This document shows, one piece after another, positions 52,028 to 59,232 of a DNA stretch of 59,232 bases. Position 1 is the stretch's first letter. Each line of letters starts with the position of its first letter. A program made the position numbers and the translations under genes. The notes below the pieces were generated by a model. The model did not search any database. It was not told where the DNA came from and saw nothing but the letters and a program-made list of their open reading frames with translations. Source of the DNA: Methanocella_A sp964548585 (GTDB lineage Archaea > Halobacteriota > Methanocellia > Methanocellales > Methanocellaceae); assembly GCA_964548585.1 (NCBI GenBank), contig CAZJRS010000009.1:1-59232 (forward strand), written 5' to 3'.

Positions 52028-53413
52028 TCAATTTATGATTCTCTTCAGAGGCTTAATATCTACATCATAAGCCAGAACGATTCTCAGGTCACTGACATTA
52101 GTGCCCGTAGGCCCTGTGAAGATGAGATCTCCGAGTGCCTTGAAAAAGTCGTAGGATGAATTCGTATCCATCGCATTATCTACCGACAGCCCGAGCGAAG
52201 CAGCGCGCGGCAGGGTCGTCTCGTCTGCGATGGCCCCGCAGGCATCCGTGGCTCCGTCAATACCATCTGTGTCAGCCGAGATGATGGTCATCCCGGGCTT
52301 GTAGTCCCGGAGGAATCCCAGCACGAGCTCCTGGTTACGCCCTCCCTTACCTGATCCGCGGATCGTCACCGTCGTTTCGCCGCCCGATATGATGGCGGCG
52401 GGCAACGATACCGGATTACCACTGGAAATACATTCTTTTCCGATGCCTGCGTGGACCAGACCTACTTCTCTGCTCTCGCCTTTTATGTGAGATCCCAGGA
52501 TGAGGGGTCGGTAGCCAAGCCTCCGGGCTTCTGTTGCTGCTGCGTTCAGGGCGACGATATTGCTGGCAATGACTACGTTATAGGTACGGTCGAAAGCGAG
52601 ATCTCCTGCCTTTAGTGTTTCGGGGGCCTCTCCTCGCAGCCCTGCCTCAATATGGCTGATGATCGCCGTGGGGGCCTTGTCTTTAAGGTGATACTGATCC
52701 AGTATTGCGAGTGCGTCGGAATAGGTGGAATTATCCGGGGCGGTGGGTCCCGATGCGATCGATCCGGGGTCATCGCCCACCACGTCTGAGACGATCAGGC
52801 TCAGCACTGTGGCACCGTTGACATACCTCAATAACTGGCCTCCCTTGACGCAGGAAATGTGCTTGCGGATACAGTTGATCTCGGCTATGGTCGCACCACT
52901 CTTTAATAACAAGTCGGTCATCCTGACCTTGTCCTCCAGAGGTATGCCCCGGGCCGGGCATGGGAGCAGTGCAGAGCCACCCCCGGATATGAGAAAAATG
53001 ATCAGGTCGTCTTTTGTGGCCCGGGCTAGTAAATCGAGCATTTCCTTTACGCCTGACATGCCTTCATTGGTGGGCAGAGGATGGCCGGCCTGGTTTACTT
53101 TGATCTTTCTAGTGGCTGCCCGGGCACCGGGGCGATCATTCACCACTCCTGCCGTAATCCGATCGGCAAGTATCTTTTCCAGCTCCGCGGCCATTGTAGC
53201 CGCAGCTTTGCCGCCGCCCACGATGTAGATGTGGCGGTATGACTGCAAATCGTAATCTCGATCTTGCACTGTTAGAGTATCCCCGTTGAGGCTGACTGCA
53301 TTTTTAACCATATTTTCAGGTAATACGGCAGATATGCCTGCCTTGATCATAGCGATGGCATGAGCCCTCCGATCGATTCCCCTGGTAAGGCTGTCAACTC
53401 CCTGGATATTCAT
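52028..53413 (-). CDS. Glycerate 2-kinase (MOFRL family)
   Basis: 461 residues. Makes 2-phosphoglycerate from glycerate with ATP. The family has an N-terminal nucleotide-fold domain (VGGGKAAATMAAELE near 70, ISGGGSALLPCPA near 143) and a C-terminal MOFRL domain (GGETTVTIRGSGKGGRNQELVLGF and SADTDGIDGATDACGA near 385). The start is ATG 53413; a TTG precedes it. It is monocistronic and divergent from the phosphatase-superfamily gene. 2-Phosphoglycerate would enter gluconeogenesis. Confidence 0.9.
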   Translation of the reverse strand: MNIQGVDSLTRGIDRRAHAIAMIKAGISAVLPENMVKNAVSLNGDTLTVQDRDYDLQSYRHIYIVGGGKAAATMAAELEKILADRITAGVVNDRPGARAATRKIKVNQAGHPLPTNEGMSGVKEMLDLLARATKDDLIIFLISGGGSALLPCPARGIPLEDKVRMTDLLLKSGATIAEINCIRKHISCVKGGQLLRYVNGATVLSLIVSDVVGDDPGSIASGPTAPDNSTYSDALAILDQYHLKDKAPTAIISHIEAGLRGEAPETLKAGDLAFDRTYNVVIASNIVALNAAATEARRLGYRPLILGSHIKGESREVGLVHAGIGKECISSGNPVSLPAAIISGGETTVTIRGSGKGGRNQELVLGFLRDYKPGMTIISADTDGIDGATDACGAIADETTLPRAASLGLSVDNAMDTNSSYDFFKALGDLIFTGPTGTNVSDLRIVLAYDVDIKPLKRIIN

Positions 53414-53493
53414 CAAAGGAAATATGTTGCAGCAGATATAAATTTCACTGACGAGCAGGGTAAAGACTAAATATCAATATTTTGTAAATAAGT

Positions 53494-54795
53494 ATGATGC
53501 GCCCGATTTTCTATTTCATTATCCTTCTCTTTCTGATTCTTATGCCATGCATCAGCACGGCACAAAAAAATGCCGTACTGGTCATCGTGGATGGTATGGG
53601 TGCCTCATACCTTTATCCAGAACTATCTCCGCAGTGCGTCGATGGGAGTCCGCTGGAACAAGTGAAGCTTGACCTGATCGATAAAGCCAGCGCCCGATAT
53701 ACCCTAAAGGTGCCGGTCCCGAAGACTGAATATGGCCATGCGGTGATCATGACCGGTTATTCCGGGGCGGATGATGAGATGCTGACTTACTACGATGCAA
53801 CGATCTTCGACTCTCTGCGAAAAGAGGGTTACATGTGCATCGGGGTGATGCAGACCGGCGATAGTTCAAATATGGTGGGGGAAATGGACGCAATTGTATC
53901 GGATAAAAATAACTCTCCAGTCTCGCCGGATTTCCAGTATCTGTTGAACGATCCGAGGGTTCCGGGGGGAGTCCAGGCTATCTTGCAGGATAACCCGTAC
54001 GTATCTGGCTCGTCTGCGAAACCTCAGATCGCAGACTACCTGCGATATGACAACTGGCCGCTTGATAAGGCCGTACAACTGGTCACTTACCTAAATTCCA
54101 CGTATCCGGGCCAAAAATATCTACTGACCGTCAATGTGGCAGGAACCGACGAGTCATCACACGAGAGCGGTTATAAAAGCTACCGTGCGACGATGGCCGG
54201 ACTTGATCCCGGCATGTCTGAGCTTGCTAAAGCATGCAGGGAGTCGGGCACGATCATGGTTGTGACGGCAGACCATGGGATGAGCTTTAAGACGCAGTCT
54301 GCTAAAGGGTCACATGCGTCTGAGGGGGTAGCTGATCGAAATGAGAGCCGGCTTATCCCGCTTCTGATCTTCACCGATCAAAACTGCCTGGAAACCGGTG
54401 ATCTTTATGGCCAGGAATGCATCGCACCGACACTTCTCTCACTAATGGAATGCCCACAATGCTTGAGTATGGGTGATGGCGAGCCATTGCCCTGGAATGA
54501 TCGCCCTGCTTTACAGCTGGTGGCTGCCTGGCCCACGAATGCCACAATCTCGGGGCCTGGCTTTACAAAAAGGGTGTTGGTAGATGGCGTTATTCGGATG
54601 GATGGGCTTGAACGAGGGGATTACCGCATTGAATCCGATGACCGGGTACAGGTTATCAATCTGACCCATGACACGGTTGTCCGACTTTCCACCGCGTCTC
54701 CCGGACAATCCGGGATGCCTGTTCTTCTCTTGTTTTTGGCGGCCATCGCACTGGCGGCAACAGGCATCGCTGTCGCCCTATATCGGCAACAGTGA
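53494..54795 (+). CDS. Secreted, membrane-anchored alkaline phosphatase-superfamily protein (phosphoglycerate mutase-like)
   Basis: 433 residues. Signal peptide 1-23 (IILLFLILMPCISTAQ), then an alkaline-phosphatase-superfamily fold: metal ligand in VIVDGMG near 33, a possible nucleophile region KTEYGHAVIMTGY near 89, NVAGTDESSHESG near 214, VTADHGMS near 255 and KGSHASEG near 266. C-terminal membrane span (about 409-428) ends in YRQQ. It resembles archaeal 2,3-bisphosphoglycerate-independent mutases but is exported, so its substrate is more likely an outside phosphate or glycan ester. Its stop (54793-54795) abuts the stop of the convergent gene with no gap. Confidence 0.75.
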   Translation: MMRPIFYFIILLFLILMPCISTAQKNAVLVIVDGMGASYLYPELSPQCVDGSPLEQVKLDLIDKASARYTLKVPVPKTEYGHAVIMTGYSGADDEMLTYYDATIFDSLRKEGYMCIGVMQTGDSSNMVGEMDAIVSDKNNSPVSPDFQYLLNDPRVPGGVQAILQDNPYVSGSSAKPQIADYLRYDNWPLDKAVQLVTYLNSTYPGQKYLLTVNVAGTDESSHESGYKSYRATMAGLDPGMSELAKACRESGTIMVVTADHGMSFKTQSAKGSHASEGVADRNESRLIPLLIFTDQNCLETGDLYGQECIAPTLLSLMECPQCLSMGDGEPLPWNDRPALQLVAAWPTNATISGPGFTKRVLVDGVIRMDGLERGDYRIESDDRVQVINLTHDTVVRLSTASPGQSGMPVLLLFLAAIALAATGIAVALYRQQ

Positions 54796-55623
54796 TTAAC
54801 GGCTTGCCGTGACTGCGGCATGTCTGATGATGGCGGTTTCGATATCTCCGTTGAGGATTTCTGCCGCTTCTCTGACCGTGGCCCGCTCGACGATGATTGA
54901 TCTAAGTGCCGCAGTCATCAGATCCGGCCGCCTGTGCTGGAAGATGTTTCGGCCGAGCGAGATCCCGATGCAGCCCGATGTCATGGCATCATCCACCATC
55001 TGGAGCACATCCATGTCGCTATCGCAGCGGGGACCGCCAGCGATGACAACTGGTACCGGGCAGGCTGCCGTTACCCGGCTCATAGAGGGAATGTCCCCTG
55101 TGTACGGACATTTCACCAGGTCTGCACCAAGTTCGCCACCAATACGGGCCGCGTGAGCAACCTCCTGGGGAGAACCTGTGACACCCTTGCCTCTCGGGTA
55201 GGTCATGGCCAGCAGCGGCATACCCTTTTCATCACAGAGGTCTGCGATCTCGCCCAGATCTTCCAGCATGTCGTGCTCGGAAGCGCTTCCGCCCACGTTC
55301 ACGTGGATCGATACGGCGTCGGCGCCAAGGCGGATGGCGGTTTCCACTCCCGAAACCAGCACTTTCCTGTTTTTGTCTTCCGAGTACTTCGTGCCTCCCG
55401 ATATGTGCATGATCGTACCGCACGTCGGGGGAGCCCGCAACGACTTGATGAGGCCCTTATGAAGTAAAACGGCACTGGCACCCCCGTTGTCTACCAGGGA
55501 GATCGTCCTTTCCATGTCTACCAGGCCTTCGATGGCACCATCGCTTACCCCGTGGTCCATCGGTACAATGACCGCCCTGCCCGATTCCAGAATCCTGTTC
55601 ATCCTGATTGTCTTGCCATCCAT
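54796..55623 (-). CDS. Class I aldolase, AroA'/DhnA family (ADH synthase)
   Basis: 275 residues from ATG 55623 (GAGGGTG upstream); a longer frame to 55662 is less likely. Strongly like 2-amino-3,7-dideoxy-D-threo-hept-6-ulosonate synthase of methanogens, the first step of the archaeal route to dehydroquinate: VIVPMDHGVSDGAIEGLVD, VLLHKGLIKS, ADAVSIHVNVG, AMTYPRGKG, AHAARIGGELGADLVKCPYTGDI with the Schiff-base lysine, and GGPRCDSDMD. The related class I fructose-bisphosphate aldolase shares the fold and cannot be fully excluded. The next gene is on the same strand 270 bases upstream, so it is probably a single unit. Confidence 0.82.
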   Translation of the reverse strand: MDGKTIRMNRILESGRAVIVPMDHGVSDGAIEGLVDMERTISLVDNGGASAVLLHKGLIKSLRAPPTCGTIMHISGGTKYSEDKNRKVLVSGVETAIRLGADAVSIHVNVGGSASEHDMLEDLGEIADLCDEKGMPLLAMTYPRGKGVTGSPQEVAHAARIGGELGADLVKCPYTGDIPSMSRVTAACPVPVVIAGGPRCDSDMDVLQMVDDAMTSGCIGISLGRNIFQHRRPDLMTAALRSIIVERATVREAAEILNGDIETAIIRHAAVTASR

Positions 55624-55895
55624 GTGAAACACCCTCACGACATGGCCAGCACTAACTATCACAAAACACGCAAAACGATGCTTGTGCGACAGTTAGCGCA
55701 GGCAGCATCGTCTAGTTAAACCAGAAGCTAAAGCTAAAAGCAAACTGAACAGCATTGTTGCTCTGATAGCTGATAGCCTCCGTCATCATTAAAGAGTTAT
55801 ATGATCTGGATGTAATATAAAGGTTGTGACGTTCGTGTACATACGTGTACGTAGTTGTACATTCCACTGGAAAAAGTGGAGAAGCTATTGGATAG
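55624..55895. other. Intergenic region, AT-rich
   Basis: Contains repeated ACGTGTACGTAGTTGTAC-like words near 55835-55860 and AT-rich stretches that can serve as promoter of the aldolase gene. A minus-strand frame here has no protein character. Confidence 0.4.
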
Positions 55896-56192
55896 CTACT
55901 TTTTGCGGCGCTCGAACTCTTCCTTAATCTTCTCAAAAGGAATGTCTTTAGCGGCCAGGAGTACCATCGCATGGAAGAAGAGATCTGCGCACTCACTCAC
56001 GATTTCTTTCTCGCCACCGTTTTTAGCGGCAATGATCAGTTCGGTGGATTCCTCTCCGATCTTCTCAAGGACCTTATCGAGGCCTTTTCTGTGATTATAC
56101 AGCGAAGTGGTATAGGAACCCTCTTGCGGGTTTATCTTTCGGTCTGCGATGACTGCATACACTTCGTCGAGAACATCTGCCATATTGTTCAC
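55896..56192 (-). CDS. hisE: Phosphoribosyl-ATP pyrophosphohydrolase HisE
   Basis: 98 residues. Second step of histidine biosynthesis. Family motifs: SYTTSLYNHRKGLDKVLEKIGEESTELIIAAKNG with metal-binding acidic residues (EES, E near 46-50) and ECADLFFHAMVLLA. The GTG at 56192 overlaps the upstream gene's TGA by three bases (GTGA) and has GGAG five bases before it. ATG 56183 is the alternative and gives the usual family start. Expressed with the CBS-ParB gene. Confidence 0.92.
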   Translation of the reverse strand: MNNMADVLDEVYAVIADRKINPQEGSYTTSLYNHRKGLDKVLEKIGEESTELIIAAKNGGEKEIVSECADLFFHAMVLLAAKDIPFEKIKEEFERRKK

Positions 56193-57022
56193 TCGCTCTC
56201 CGCGCTCTTGCGCTCTATCTCTTCGAGGCTTTTGCGGTCTCTCATCATCAGCCTTTCGGTGATCTCGATTAGCGGGTGCTTCTCGAAGTCCATGACGACG
56301 ATGTCGTCAATGGTGCGTAATCCAGATTCCCGTGCTGTCTTTTCCATCCCAAGTTTGATTTCCTTGGGTATTTCCAGGATGTACGCGTCGATCTTTTCGA
56401 TGCCCAGCCGTCTGGCTGCCACAACCCGGTGGTGGCCGTCTGCCAGCATCCACCGATCGGGCTTGTGAATCACGATGATTGGCTCAGCCAGGCCTTTTTT
56501 CAGCTCATAAATACGCCCTTCAAGCTCGTCGGCAAATATTTTCGACTGAGTAGGAATTAGCTGGTTGATGTTGACATCGCCCCGGGTGACTGAGATTTCG
56601 GTATTATGCACGGTCTCGAGCGTCTTCTTTAGTTTCCAGACCTTTTGGGGGTCTGCTCGTTCGATCTGTGATCTGATCACGTCTGAGTTCGTGATGATGC
56701 CTACCAGCCGACCCGTGTCATCCACGACCGGCAGCTTGCTGACCCCCAGCCTGAATATGACCCTGGCCACTTCAGTGATGTCCATGGTCGGGTGGGCAAC
56801 AATGATATTGCGGCTCATCACCGTCTTCACCTGCTCGTCAGACTCGCATAAAAGCATATCCAGAGAAGAAATGTACCCTTCTACTTTCCCGTCGCTTGTC
56901 ACGGGAAAACCGTCGTGGCCGGTCTGCCGGGTGAGCTTGATCACGTCCATCACCGTGTCTTCGGGAGAGACGGTGATGACCTTGCCAGTCATATAATCGC
57001 CGACTCGGAGCTTATCCTTCAT
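56189..57022 (-). CDS. CBS-pair and ParB/Srx-fold protein (SerK-like)
   Basis: 277 residues. Two CBS motifs (10-55 and 67-115: VGDYMTGKVITVSPEDTV, MSRNIIVAHPTMDITE) bind adenosyl ligands as energy or SAM sensors. The second half is a ParB/sulfiredoxin fold with DGHHR at 195-199 after ADELEGRIYELKKGL. The ADP-dependent free-serine kinase SerK of Thermococcus has a ParB-like fold with CBS-like parts, so a serine or small-metabolite kinase is a candidate. A DNA-partition role is unlikely. It overlaps hisE by 4 bases. Confidence 0.78.
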   Translation of the reverse strand: MKDKLRVGDYMTGKVITVSPEDTVMDVIKLTRQTGHDGFPVTSDGKVEGYISSLDMLLCESDEQVKTVMSRNIIVAHPTMDITEVARVIFRLGVSKLPVVDDTGRLVGIITNSDVIRSQIERADPQKVWKLKKTLETVHNTEISVTRGDVNINQLIPTQSKIFADELEGRIYELKKGLAEPIIVIHKPDRWMLADGHHRVVAARRLGIEKIDAYILEIPKEIKLGMEKTARESGLRTIDDIVVMDFEKHPLIEITERLMMRDRKSLEEIERKSAESE

Positions 57023-57193
57023 GTATAACCAGCGTGATATTGTCTCTGATATGAGATAATCTTATTGACCGGAGTGTATCGAATATCTTAAGATATTCGT
57101 TTTAACGGCGTTTTCTTGCTATTTCCCGATTTCAGTTCTCCGACACCGTAAACGCTATTATCCTGTCGCGTTATCATGTGTATGATCTAGATT

Positions 57194-57457
57194 ATGGACA
57201 CGAAGAAAATATTGGAGTTGCGTGGCATGGCTGCCCGCATGGAGTCTTCTACTCATATCGGAAAGAACGGGGTGACGCCGTCACTCATCGAAGAACTGGC
57301 CCGGCAGCTGAAGGATAACAAGCTTGTCAAAGTCAAGATCCTTAAAAGCGCCCTGGATGAGCATCCCCGGGAAGAGATCGCTAAGCAGCTGGCCGCAAAG
57401 ACTGGCTCCGAGCTTATCGAAGTCAAGGGCAACACCGTTGTGCTGTATAGACGCTGA
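57194..57457 (+). CDS. YhbY-type CRM-domain RNA-binding protein
   Basis: 87 residues. Single CRM domain: LELRGMAARMESSTHIGKNGVTPSLIEELARQLKDNKLVKVKIL with the GxxG loop HIGKNG near 21-26, then AKTGSELIEVKGNTVVLYRR. In bacteria YhbY binds pre-50S ribosomes. Archaeal members are thought to act in rRNA maturation. Short unit between divergent CBS-ParB and convergent cyclase genes. Confidence 0.9.
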   Translation: MDTKKILELRGMAARMESSTHIGKNGVTPSLIEELARQLKDNKLVKVKILKSALDEHPREEIAKQLAAKTGSELIEVKGNTVVLYRR

Positions 57458-57507
57458 CGCTGACAAAGTCCGTTGTCAGCGGCACTAACTCGGCTTCTTT
57501 TTCCACG

Positions 57508-58134
57508 TTATTCCCGGACCAGTATCGCTCTTGCCGGTGCGCCGTCCCCATCTTTGATCTTGATCGGCAGGCAGGCGAACGTGTACGTTCCCGGGCTCAC
57601 TTCGGTGAGGTCGACGCCTTCGACAATCGTCACTCCCGCGCCCAGTAGCTTCCTGTGGACGGCTTCCCCGGATTTGAAGCTGGCAATCGACAGGTAATCG
57701 ATTGCAATGGTCTCAATCTCATGATCCACGATCCAGTCAGCCCCGCTCTCGTCCAGGTATACGAAGTCGCTGTGGAACTCGGTGTATTGCCAGAGCTGTG
57801 AATTCTTTGTCTTGAAGAGCACGATTTTCTCGGTCGCACCAGTTCTCTCCAGGTCGGCAGCCGTAATCCCGTGCTCAAGCTCGATATGGGTCAGATCGAG
57901 CACCTGCGCTTTACCATATAGCCGATCCAGGGGAATTTTATCGATGGGAGTACCTTTTTCCACAAAGTGTAGCGGCGGGTCAATGTGGGTGCCTGTATGG
58001 GAGCCCATGCGTAAAAAGGAGACATTAGCAGTGTCCTTTGGCATACTCAGTACTCGCTTGATGTCGGGGGCCGGGTCTCCGGGGAATACTGGCATGCCAT
58101 TGTGCAGGCTTACTGATATGTCAAAGATCCTCAT
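57508..58134 (-). CDS. Cyclase-family metal hydrolase (kynurenine formamidase-like)
   Basis: 208 residues. The cyclase/formamidase metal motif SHTGTHIDPPLHF is complete (H46, H50, D52, H56), and the opening DISVSLHNGMPVFPGDP is typical. A later ETIAIDYLS segment closes the fold. Members hydrolyse cyclic amides or formamides; without a tryptophan pathway nearby, kynurenine formamidase is not supported. It lies 78 bases downstream of the PfkB-family gene and may be co-transcribed. Confidence 0.82.
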   Translation of the reverse strand: MRIFDISVSLHNGMPVFPGDPAPDIKRVLSMPKDTANVSFLRMGSHTGTHIDPPLHFVEKGTPIDKIPLDRLYGKAQVLDLTHIELEHGITAADLERTGATEKIVLFKTKNSQLWQYTEFHSDFVYLDESGADWIVDHEIETIAIDYLSIASFKSGEAVHRKLLGAGVTIVEGVDLTEVSPGTYTFACLPIKIKDGDGAPARAILVRE

Positions 58135-58211
58135 CAGATACTTCTATCGCGGGTATCCTCAAGAAATTTGCGGATATATTTACCCGGTTCTCGCGTGGTC
58201 TTACAGACCGA

Positions 58212-59177
58212 TCATATTTGGAGATACCCCGAGGACTGGGAGTTCATAACCTTGTTATCCTCGAGAAACTTATTCACGCTCTGCCGGGTGGGGTATTTTG
58301 ACCATCCGACACCGCCCACTTTAAGGCCTGCCGTAGCTGCGCCGATCAAAGCGCACTCTTTCAGGTTATGCCCGCTTACATATGCGCTGATAAAACCAGC
58401 GTTGAATGTGTCGCCGGCACCGGTGGTATCGACTACCGGGACCTTGAACGACGTGATAAACTCCGCGTAGTCGCCCGTGGCGATGTAACACCCGTCTTTT
58501 CCCATCTTGATAACGACCACTTTTACGCCCATGTCCAGGAAGATCCTCGCTGCCTTTTCTACCGTGAGTTTTTCATCCCCCAGTATTTTTCTGGACTCGT
58601 CAATATTCGGCATAAATATGTCCACTTTCGGGAGGATGTCAAAGATCGGGTCGACCGTCTCCGCAGGGAACCCACGCGGGTCCCAGCCCGTGTCAAACGA
58701 GACTTTAATTCCCGCACCATGGAGCAGATCGATGAGGTGGGCATAATCGTAGCGCAACCCGTCCAGCAGGAAATACGAAGGCATATGGACAATTTCCGCA
58801 TCGATGCTGGCAAGGTCGATATCGTTGATATTATACGTCGCATTCTCGCCCCTGAACGTTACGAACGAGCGCTCAATGTCCTGAACCAAAGCAACCGTGA
58901 CTCCTGTCTTTTTATCGGTCAGCCGTACGTTCCTCGTATCGACCCGGTTATCATCCAGCTCTACCAGCACATAAGTGCCGAAGACATCGTCGCCTAGCTT
59001 GCCGAATAACTGTATATCCATCCCAAGTCTGGCTGTCTGGAGCGCAAAATTAGCCGAGCACCCTCCGCCATGCACCTGAAAATCCTTGGTGATGACCTGT
59101 TTCCCGAGGTCGGGCAGGTTGTCTATCCTGGCTATGAGGTCCACGTTCACGTCGCCTATCGTCGCTATCTTGGGCAT
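58212..59177 (-). CDS. PfkB-family carbohydrate/nucleoside kinase
   Basis: 321 residues from ATG 59177; AGGTG ends five bases before it, and GTG 59183 lies within that site. The N-terminal GDVNVDLIARIDNLP and GGGCSANFALQTARLG give the sugar-binding lid. The C-terminal DTTGAGDTFNAGFISAYVSG near 250 contains the catalytic Asp and anion hole. Ribokinase-like members accept sugars or nucleosides; the exact substrate is not deducible. A TATA-like ATATATATT (about 59191-59199, minus strand) is the promoter candidate. Confidence 0.85.
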   Translation of the reverse strand: MPKIATIGDVNVDLIARIDNLPDLGKQVITKDFQVHGGGCSANFALQTARLGMDIQLFGKLGDDVFGTYVLVELDDNRVDTRNVRLTDKKTGVTVALVQDIERSFVTFRGENATYNINDIDLASIDAEIVHMPSYFLLDGLRYDYAHLIDLLHGAGIKVSFDTGWDPRGFPAETVDPIFDILPKVDIFMPNIDESRKILGDEKLTVEKAARIFLDMGVKVVVIKMGKDGCYIATGDYAEFITSFKVPVVDTTGAGDTFNAGFISAYVSGHNLKECALIGAATAGLKVGGVGWSKYPTRQSVNKFLEDNKVMNSQSSGYLQI

Positions 59178-59232
59178 TGCCACACCTGTAATATATATGT
59201 CGATATTTGATAAATCTAACCGCCGCCAACAA

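Overview
The window looks like chromosome of a methanogenic archaeon, most probably of the Methanocella (Methanocellales) type. Archaeal signs are TgtA, archaeal Trm1, TruD, Pth2, ribosomal protein S8e, a geranylgeranyl reductase, an archaeosortase, an MTH865-family protein, TATA/BRE promoters, GGTGA-type ribosome binding sites and a methanogen-type siroheme reductase-like protein. The genus is inferred from gene content, not from a marker gene. No rRNA, tRNA or CRISPR array was recognised.

Layout. 1-2800: repeats at the left edge, a BioD-like/DRTGG protein, a secreted VTVP-repeat protein and two hairpins. 2799-5308 (minus): MTH865-family protein, then Pth2/SecB-like/TruD. 5547-7991: geranylgeranyl reductase and Trm1. 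8184-15195: membrane protein, MoxR ATPase, VWA protein, TldD, TldE and a membrane-anchored surface protein. 15196-15539: intergenic repeat element A. 15540-23629: FAD oxidoreductase, unusual pyruvate kinase-like protein, TrmB regulator with a BtrH-like protein, Mg-type P-ATPase. 23644-29851: a sulfur/redox neighbourhood. On the minus strand lie a siroheme protein, a 48-residue protein, and the unit PAS/GAF regulator, glutaredoxin-like, YkgJ-like. Divergent from that unit is an operon of DUF169, TusA-TusA-DsrE and a small membrane protein. 29979-35433: KGG protein, TgtA, two convergent TPR genes flanking repeat element B, and S8e. 35598-45190: four tandem paralogues of a membrane-spanning regulator with a large outer domain and two cytoplasmic winged-helix domains. 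45199-50491: archaeosortase, giant MMPL/RND protein, MarR regulator. 50518-59177: ThiE/ThiM, glycerate kinase, secreted phosphatase-superfamily protein, AroA'-type aldolase, HisE with a CBS-ParB protein, YhbY, cyclase-family hydrolase, PfkB kinase.

The most interesting systems are these. (1) Two copies of an apparently undescribed intergenic element of about 340-370 bp, each between convergent genes. Its tandem arms are complementary with G-U pairs in the plus-strand RNA, and it has a conserved core. (2) A divergent redox/sulfur locus whose intergenic region carries three copies of the 15-bp palindrome ACTATAYAGTATAGT. (3) Four tandem transmembrane one-component regulators that share one promoter/operator motif and may control themselves. 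(4) A MoxR-VWA-TldD/TldE block suggesting chaperone-assisted peptide processing. Functions are inferred from motifs and family knowledge; no database search was run.
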